Of a DNA stretch of 64,000 nt, positions 58,786 to 64,000 are shown one piece after another. The notes under the pieces are model-generated. The model did not search any database. It was not told the origin of the DNA and was given only the letters and a program-made list of their open reading frames with translations. Each line of letters opens with the position of its first letter. The stretch's first letter is position 1. The translations under genes and the position numbers were made by a program. The stretch comes from Rhizobium sp. Leaf371 (lineage in GTDB: Bacteria; Pseudomonadota; Alphaproteobacteria; Rhizobiales; Rhizobiaceae): positions 532,083 to 596,082 of the forward strand of contig NZ_LMQB01000001.1 of the NCBI RefSeq assembly GCF_001424045.1, in the 5' to 3' direction.

Positions 58786-60852
58786 ATGATTCATCACGAG
58801 ACCCGTCAGAGCTCTCTTACCGTCAGTCAGCGACTGGCCACGCTGGGCGTGGCGTCGTTTGTCGGCATCAGCGCCATCCTGGCGACGGGATGGTACGAGC
58901 ATCGGCAGGTCGAGCGGGTTCTGGATGAGGCCAGCATTGCGAAGACCGTCGAGACCAAGGCGATCACCTTGCGCGCCACCAGCCTCGACCTCGTGCTTGC
59001 GGCCATGGACACGATCGTCGACAAGGCCGACAAGGCGATCGCGCCGGATCGCATGACCGAAATCGACACGACGGTGTCGAGCCTGACGAGCGCCAGCGGG
59101 GAAATCGCCGGTCTTGCCGCAGCCGTCGGCAAGCCGGATCTGAGCGTTGGCGTCCCCGAGATGATTGCGCAATTGACGCAGTCCATCCAGACGGAGCTCA
59201 AGGGATTGGTGGAATCCGGCGCCGACCAGGCAGCCTTCGACGCCATCGACGACAAGATCGACGCTGCCGGCTCGCAGCTGACGGAGCGTTTCGCACATCT
59301 TGCCGACGCCAGCATGGCGCTGACGCAGGCGCGCATCGCGGAAGCGAGCGCCATCTCGGGCGATGCCTTCTTCTGGCAGTTTATCTGCGGCCTTCTTTCG
59401 ATGGGCCTCGTTCTCGGGCTGCTGACCGTGCAGGGCAACATCCTGCGCCGCGGCATTCTCGGCGTGCGCGACAGCATGCAGCGCATTCATGGCGGCGACT
59501 ACGCCACGGCGGTCGGCGCGGTGGAGCGCAGCGACGAAATCGGCGACATGGCGCGCTGCGTCGATCGCTTCCGCACCGATGCCATCGACAAGCAGCGGCT
59601 GGAGCGGGATGCCGCCGACAGCCGCAGCCACAACGACACGGATCGTCGCCAGCGCGACGCTGCAACGGCCGACGACGCCCGCCAGGTACAGAGCGCCGTC
59701 ACCGCCCTTGGTCAGGCCCTCAACAAGCTTGCGGATGGCCAGTTGACCATCGCCATCGATACGCCGTTCCGTGCCGACCTCGAATCGCTCCGCCTCGATT
59801 TCAACCAGGCTGTCGAGAAGCTGCGCACCGTGCTTACCGGCATGCGCGACAACAGCGCCTCGATCAACGCCAACGGACGCCAGATGCGGTCTGCGGCCGA
59901 CGATCTGGCCAAGCGGACCGAACAGCAGGCCGCCTCTCTCGAAGAGACCTCCGCCGCGCTCGACCAGATCACGGTCACCGTGCGCACGGCCACCGAGAAG
60001 GCGGAAGAGGCGAGCCAGATGGTCAGCCGGACCCACGCCAATGCCGAGGAGTCCGGCCGTATCGTGGGCGAGGCCGTCGCCGCCATGGCGCGCATCGAGG
60101 ATGCCTCCGCCGAGATCGGCAAGATCATCAACGTCATCGACGAGATCGCTTTCCAGACCAACCTGCTCGCCCTGAATGCCGGCGTCGAGGCTGCCCGTGC
60201 CGGCGAGGCGGGCAAGGGCTTTGCCGTCGTCGCGCAGGAAGTGCGCGAACTGGCCCAGAGGGCCGCGGGCGCCGCCAAGGACATCAAGGGCCTCGTCAGC
60301 CGGGCTTCGGCCGAAGTCGGAACCGGCGTGCGACTGGTGCAGGAGACCGGCGACGCGCTCGGCCGCATCGGAACCGATGTTGACCAGATCAACGAGCATA
60401 TGCGCACCATCGTCGTTGCCGCACGCGAGCAGTCCACAGGCCTGAACGAAATCAATATTGCCATCGGCCAGCTCGACCAGATGACCCAGCAGAACGCAGC
60501 CATGGTCGAGCAGACCAATGCCGCAAGCCATACGCTCGCGCAGGATGCCGAAAGCCTTTCCGCCCTGATCGGCCAGTTCGCCATCGGCGGCGCTACGGCA
60601 TCCTATGCGACCGCGTCCTCGCACGCGCCCCGCACGACGTCCTCGTCGTCTTCGAGCTACCGCCCTGCGGCGCCCGCAAAACTGGCGTCTGTCGCCACGC
60701 GGTCGGGGGATGCCCGCCCCGCGGCCATCCGGCCGGCAGCCGCCAACACCCGTCCGGCCCCGTCGCCCGCAAAGGCGCTCATGGGCAAGCTTTCCGGCGC
60801 CTTTCCAACGGCGCCGGCCTCCAGTTCCAAAGATCAATGGGAAGAATTCTGA
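58786..60852 (+). CDS. Methyl-accepting chemotaxis protein
   Basis: A 688-residue transducer. Two membrane helices at about 20-38 and 200-222 ([19 protein letters not shown]) flank a periplasmic helical ligand domain of about 160 residues rich in Ala, Thr and Asp. A HAMP domain follows ([19 protein letters not shown]), then a cytoplasmic signalling domain with the core [42 protein letters not shown]. The C-terminus ends KDQWEEF, which resembles the WxxF pentapeptide that docks CheR/CheB. The ligand is unknown. The cheW gene starts three bases after the stop. The ATG at 58786 lacks a clear ribosome site. Confidence 0.93.
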   Translation: MIHHETRQSSLTVSQRLATLGVASFVGISAILATGWYEHRQVERVLDEASIAKTVETKAITLRATSLDLVLAAMDTIVDKADKAIAPDRMTEIDTTVSSLTSASGEIAGLAAAVGKPDLSVGVPEMIAQLTQSIQTELKGLVESGADQAAFDAIDDKIDAAGSQLTERFAHLADASMALTQARIAEASAISGDAFFWQFICGLLSMGLVLGLLTVQGNILRRGILGVRDSMQRIHGGDYATAVGAVERSDEIGDMARCVDRFRTDAIDKQRLERDAADSRSHNDTDRRQRDAATADDARQVQSAVTALGQALNKLADGQLTIAIDTPFRADLESLRLDFNQAVEKLRTVLTGMRDNSASINANGRQMRSAADDLAKRTEQQAASLEETSAALDQITVTVRTATEKAEEASQMVSRTHANAEESGRIVGEAVAAMARIEDASAEIGKIINVIDEIAFQTNLLALNAGVEAARAGEAGKGFAVVAQEVRELAQRAAGAAKDIKGLVSRASAEVGTGVRLVQETGDALGRIGTDVDQINEHMRTIVVAAREQSTGLNEINIAIGQLDQMTQQNAAMVEQTNAASHTLAQDAESLSALIGQFAIGGATASYATASSHAPRTTSSSSSSYRPAAPAKLASVATRSGDARPAAIRPAAANTRPAPSPAKALMGKLSGAFPTAPASSSKDQWEEF

Positions 60853-60854
60853 TC

Positions 60855-61319
60855 ATGAACACCACGTCCAAACAGTCGGGAAGCTCGATGGAAATCGTGT
60901 CCTTCCATCTCGGTAACCAGGAATTCTGCATCGACATCATGGCGATCCGCGAAATCCGCGGTTGGGCGCCCGTGACGCCGATGCCGCACACGCCGCCCTA
61001 CGTCCTCGGGCTGATCAACCTGCGCGGCGCCGTCATTCCCGTCATCGACATGGCGTGCCGCCTCGGCATGAACATGACGGAGCCGTCGGAACGCTCGGCC
61101 ATCATCGTGACCGATATCGCCGGCAAGCTGGTCGGCCTGCTCGTCGAGCAGGTTTCCGACATGATGACGATCCGCAGCGAAGACCTGCAGTCCGCACCGG
61201 AAATCATTCCGGAAGAGCAGCGCGCCTTCTGCCGCGGCATCGTGGCGCTGGAAAAGACCATGGTCTGCTTCCTCAACCTCGACACCGTCATCGCAGACGA
61301 GCTCGCCCAGGCCGCCTGA
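60855..61319 (+). CDS. cheW: Chemotaxis coupling protein CheW
   Basis: A 154-residue adaptor linking chemoreceptors to the kinase CheA. It has EIVSFHLGNQEFCIDIMAIREIRGWAPVT, MPHTPPYVLGLINLRGAVIPVIDMACRLGM, and GLLVEQVSDMMTIRSEDLQSAP, the classic CheW pattern. The ATG at 60855 follows GGAAGAA. Being coupled to one MCP and away from other che genes, it may serve a dedicated receptor array. Confidence 0.93.
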   Translation: MNTTSKQSGSSMEIVSFHLGNQEFCIDIMAIREIRGWAPVTPMPHTPPYVLGLINLRGAVIPVIDMACRLGMNMTEPSERSAIIVTDIAGKLVGLLVEQVSDMMTIRSEDLQSAPEIIPEEQRAFCRGIVALEKTMVCFLNLDTVIADELAQAA

Positions 61320-61360
61320 TCGGCGTGCCGGCACGCTGACGATCGCTGCAACGCCTCCGC

Positions 61361-61422
61361 GTCGGGCTCGCCCCGCGCGGGGACATGGTCTGTCGGGCTA
61401 GCCCCGCGCGGGGACGCGGTCT
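61361..61422. repeat. 31-bp direct repeat, two copies
   Basis: Two adjacent 31-base units (61361-61391 and 61392-61422) differ at three positions. Each starts GTCGGGCT and contains the palindrome CCCCGCGCGGGG. They lie between cheW and pncA. Just before them, GCGTGCCGGCACGC (61323-61336) is another palindrome. GC-rich symmetric units like these can form hairpins. Confidence 0.8.
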
Positions 61423-61466
61423 ATGGTCCGTCTCGCCAGACCATGTCTTGGGGAGACACGCAGCCG

Positions 61467-62117
61467 ATGAAATGCCTCTTGCTCGTCGATATCCAGAACG
61501 GCTTCTGCCCGGGCGGAAACCTTGCCGTGCCCGATGGGGACACGATCGTGCCGGTCGCCAATCGGCTGATGGCCGAGGGTGGCTACGATCTCATCGTCGC
61601 CTCGCAGGACTGGCATCCCGCCGATCACGGCAGCTTTGCCTCGCAGCACGAGGGGGCGGCACCCTTCACCATGGGCACGCTGAACGGCCAGCCGCAGATG
61701 CTGTGGCCGGACCATTGCGTTCAGGGAACAGAGGATGCGGCGCTCCGGTCCGATCTCGATCTCGACCGGATCGACCTCATCCAGCAAAAAGGCCTCGACC
61801 GCCGCGTCGACAGCTACTCCGCCTTTCGCGACAATGATCGCGCGGCACTGACCGGCCTCTCCGAACTTCTTTCGGCGCGGGGCGTGACCCGTCTCGATAT
61901 CTGCGGACTGGCGACGGATTATTGCGTGAAATTCTCGGCGCTCGATGCCCGGACCATGTTGCCCGAGGCGCAGATCCGGTTCATCGAGGATGCCAGCCGG
62001 GGCATCGATCCGGCCGGTTTGCGCAACGCCATCGACGCAATGACGCAGGCAAGAATTGCCGTGGTCACCTCGCACACCGTTCTCAGCGAAACCGTCCCGA
62101 GCGAACCAAGGGCCTGA
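61467..62117 (+). CDS. pncA: Nicotinamidase / pyrazinamidase PncA
   Basis: A 216-residue cysteine amidase converting nicotinamide to nicotinic acid in NAD salvage. The catalytic triad is probably Asp8 (LLVDIQNGF), Lys108 (QQKGLD) and Cys153 (ATDYCVKF). Metal ligands are expected at Asp48, His50 and His83 (SQDWHP, PDHC). VQGTEDA and FIEDASRGI are usual for the family. The ATG at 61467 gives the family-like MKCLLLVDIQNGF; the upstream ATG at 61443 adds 8 residues. It converges with creA. Confidence 0.94.
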   Translation: MKCLLLVDIQNGFCPGGNLAVPDGDTIVPVANRLMAEGGYDLIVASQDWHPADHGSFASQHEGAAPFTMGTLNGQPQMLWPDHCVQGTEDAALRSDLDLDRIDLIQQKGLDRRVDSYSAFRDNDRAALTGLSELLSARGVTRLDICGLATDYCVKFSALDARTMLPEAQIRFIEDASRGIDPAGLRNAIDAMTQARIAVVTSHTVLSETVPSEPRA

Positions 62118-62144
62118 CGGCGGGCCCGCTGCCGGGCGCGCGCC

Positions 62145-62645
62145 TTATTGCGGCGCGCCCTTCTTCCAGGTGACCTGCTGGTTGAACAGCGGCACGGTCG
62201 AGATCGACATCTTCGCCGAACCTTCGACGACCTGGCGGGAATGCGCGAGGTAGATCAGCGTGTTGTTCTTCCGGTCATAGATCCGCGTGACCTGGAGCGA
62301 CTTCCAGATCAGCGACAGGCCGGACCGAAACACCTCCTCGCCGCCCTTCGACAGGTCGATGTCGTCGATGACGATGGGGCCGGTCTGGCGGCAGGCGATG
62401 GAATTGTTGGACGGATCTTCGAACCAGTTGCCCTTGCGCAGGCGGTCGATGACGCCACGATCGAAATAGGTCACGTGGCAGGTGATGCCCTCGACCTTGG
62501 GGTCGGTGACGGCATCCACGACGATGTCGTTGCCGGTCCAGTCAACGCCGACATCGCCGACGGTCTCGGCCATGGCCGGAGATGCAAGGCCCGCAAGGCC
62601 GAGGAGGGCGGCTGCGGCAGCAAGGCGGATAGGGGGCAGGGGCAT
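62145..62645 (-). CDS. creA: CreA family secreted protein
   Basis: A 166-residue protein with a signal peptide (PLPPIRLAAAAALLGLAGLASPAMA-E) and the CreA domain (DVGVDWTGNDIVVDAVTDPKVEGITCHV, two likely disulphide Cys, KSLQVTRIYD and LIYLAHSRQ). The family is found in most proteobacteria and its function is unknown. It follows pncA in convergent orientation, 27 bases from the pncA stop. Length is typical (about 155-170). Confidence 0.88.
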   Translation of the reverse strand: MPLPPIRLAAAAALLGLAGLASPAMAETVGDVGVDWTGNDIVVDAVTDPKVEGITCHVTYFDRGVIDRLRKGNWFEDPSNNSIACRQTGPIVIDDIDLSKGGEEVFRSGLSLIWKSLQVTRIYDRKNNTLIYLAHSRQVVEGSAKMSISTVPLFNQQVTWKKGAPQ

Positions 62646-62890
62646 CGGCAGATCTCCGGATCGGGTTCACAGCCGAGATAAGTGTGTGACGACGCAATAC
62701 AAGCCATCGATGATGAAATGTCTGGGTGCGCGCGAACGCTTCATCGCCTGCGTCCCACATGCAGTCTTCGGAGATGACCTTAACCGGCTTACGGAAAAAC
62801 TTTCTACCATCCCGCTCAAGCGCAGAACGCCATTGCTCGAAGCGCGGTGCCGTCATTCCTATATCCCAACGAAATAGGAGGCTTACCCTC

Positions 62891-64000
62891 ATGTCCGTTC
62901 TCTCGTCTTCAACCGTGTCGCCATCCCCTCAATCGCCGCAAAGCGAGGCACCGCCTCTCGGGGCGCCGGGCCTGATCGCCATTGCCGTTCTTCTTCTTGG
63001 CACGGTCGTGCTCGGCCTTTTCTACGGAGCGGTGCAGGGGGCGCTTTTCCTCGTCGGCGGTGCGCTCGGCATCTCGCTTTATCACGCGGCGTTCGGCTTC
63101 ACCTCCGCCTGGCGCGTCTTCATTGCGGAAGGCCGCGGGCGGGGTCTTCGGGTTCAGATGATCCTCCTGGCGCTCGCCGTCATTCTGTTCTTCCCGGCGC
63201 TTGCCGACGGCACGCTGTTCGGCAATCCGGTCAAGGGCTCCGTTTCTCCCGCGGGTCTCGGCGTCGTGATGGGTGCGTTCATGTTCGGCGTCGGCATGCA
63301 ACTCGGCGGCGGATGCGCGTCCGGCACGCTCTTCACGGCGGGTGGCGGCAATGCGCGCATGCTGGTGACGCTCCTGTTCTTCATCATCGGCTCGGTCGTT
63401 GCCACCGTGCATTTCGACTGGTGGACGAGCCTGCCGTCGCTGCCGCCCGTCTCGCTGGTCCAGACGTTCGGCGCCTGGGGTGGCATCGCGGTCTCGCTTG
63501 CGATCTTCGCGGCAATCGCGGGGCTGACCGTGATCGTGGAGCGGCGGCGCAACGGTGCGCTTGAGCGGGCTCCGCACGCGTCGCGGACGGGCTTCGGGCG
63601 CTTTCTCCGCGGCCCCTGGCCGCTCGTCTGGGGCGCCGTTGCGCTGGCGCTTCTCAACTTCGCCACTTTGGCGCTGGCCGGCCGGCCCTGGGGCATCACC
63701 TCCGCCTTTGCGCTCTGGGGTGCAAAGGGTGCGCAGGCCATCGGTTTCGATCCGTCCGCCTGGGCCTATTGGCAGACGCCGGCCAATGCCAAGGCGCTGA
63801 GCGACAGTGTCTTTGCGGACGTGACCTCGATCATGGATTTCGGGCTGATCGCCGGGGCCATGCTCGCCGCATCTCTCGCCGGGCGATTCGCGCCGCGCCT
63901 CGATATTCCGCTCAGGTCCGTTCTGGCGGCCGTCGTCGGCGGGCTTCTGCTCGGTTACGGCGCGCGGATCGCCTATGGCTGCAACATCGGGGCCTATTTC
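62891..64000 (+). CDS. YeeE/YedE (TsuA-like) sulfur-compound transporter, partial at the window edge
   Basis: At least 370 residues are encoded, with the 3' end beyond the window. It is a multi-helix inner-membrane protein of the YeeE/YedE (DUF395, Sulf_transp) family, whose TsuA member takes up thiosulfate. Two copies of the family core are visible: MQLGGGCASGTLF with Cys142 and YGARIAYGCNIGAYF with Cys364; these cysteines are conserved in the family and implicated in substrate passage. The N-terminal 30 residues are Ser/Pro-rich and cytoplasmic. AGGAGG precedes the ATG at 62891. A YedE partner or a TusA/rhodanese gene downstream would support the role, but is out of view. Confidence 0.88.
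   Translation, partial: MSVLSSSTVSPSPQSPQSEAPPLGAPGLIAIAVLLLGTVVLGLFYGAVQGALFLVGGALGISLYHAAFGFTSAWRVFIAEGRGRGLRVQMILLALAVILFFPALADGTLFGNPVKGSVSPAGLGVVMGAFMFGVGMQLGGGCASGTLFTAGGGNARMLVTLLFFIIGSVVATVHFDWWTSLPSLPPVSLVQTFGAWGGIAVSLAIFAAIAGLTVIVERRRNGALERAPHASRTGFGRFLRGPWPLVWGAVALALLNFATLALAGRPWGITSAFALWGAKGAQAIGFDPSAWAYWQTPANAKALSDSVFADVTSIMDFGLIAGAMLAASLAGRFAPRLDIPLRSVLAAVVGGLLLGYGARIAYGCNIGAYF

Overview
This is a 64 kb stretch of chromosome from an alphaproteobacterium, most likely in the Rhizobiales (Rhizobiaceae or a close relative). Pointers are the high GC content, a 602-residue FtsZ with a long Pro/Gln/Met-rich tail, the order ftsQ-ftsA-ftsZ-lpxC-bamD-recN-ligA, a btaA/btaB betaine-lipid pair, a PPi-type phosphofructokinase and an ArsR-methyltransferase (SahR-like) regulator next to metF. 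Nearly everything is core genome. I see no phage, insertion sequence, CRISPR array, tRNA or rRNA.

Left part (1-22.5 kb). An ABC-F ribosome factor (ettA) comes first, then a small P-loop kinase divergent from a sahR-like regulator and metF. A near-perfect palindrome lies just upstream of sahR. After the metF terminator comes a 25-residue membrane peptide gene, an EamA transporter and a CPA2 cation/proton antiporter. A run of cell-wall enzymes follows (MltB-type transglycosylase, GH25 lysozyme lipoprotein, two SLT-domain proteins, an AmpD-type amidase with a peptidoglycan-binding domain). Interleaved with them are btaAB (betaine lipid synthesis), a GGDEF-EAL protein, a serine hydrolase, pfp, a DjlA-like co-chaperone and a flavin oxidoreductase.

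Centre (22.5-46.3 kb). The RNase P RNA gene is followed by the division and cell-wall (dcw) cluster: mraZ-rsmH-ftsL-ftsI-murE-murF-mraY-murD-ftsW-murG-murC-murB, two coupled small membrane-protein genes, a terminator, an opposite-strand MFS transporter, then ddl-ftsQ-ftsA-ftsZ and lpxC. These genes make the lipid-linked peptidoglycan precursor, insert it at midcell and build the divisome. LpxC starts lipid A synthesis. Four MraZ boxes in 10-bp phase overlap a plausible promoter upstream of mraZ.

Right part (46.3-64 kb). bamD, recN and ligA lead to the pantothenate genes panC-panB, an AzlCD amino-acid exporter, an M24 aminopeptidase P, prmA, an SCO copper protein, an MCP-CheW pair, nicotinamidase pncA, creA and a YeeE/TsuA-like sulfur transporter cut by the window edge.

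I did not find a multi-gene system that looks wholly new. The least-explained items are the 25-, 83- and 33-residue membrane-protein genes, a set of short imperfect intergenic tandem repeats (four loci with different units), an inverted repeat before ddl, and a hairpin between ftsW and murG whose U-tract is on the antisense side.
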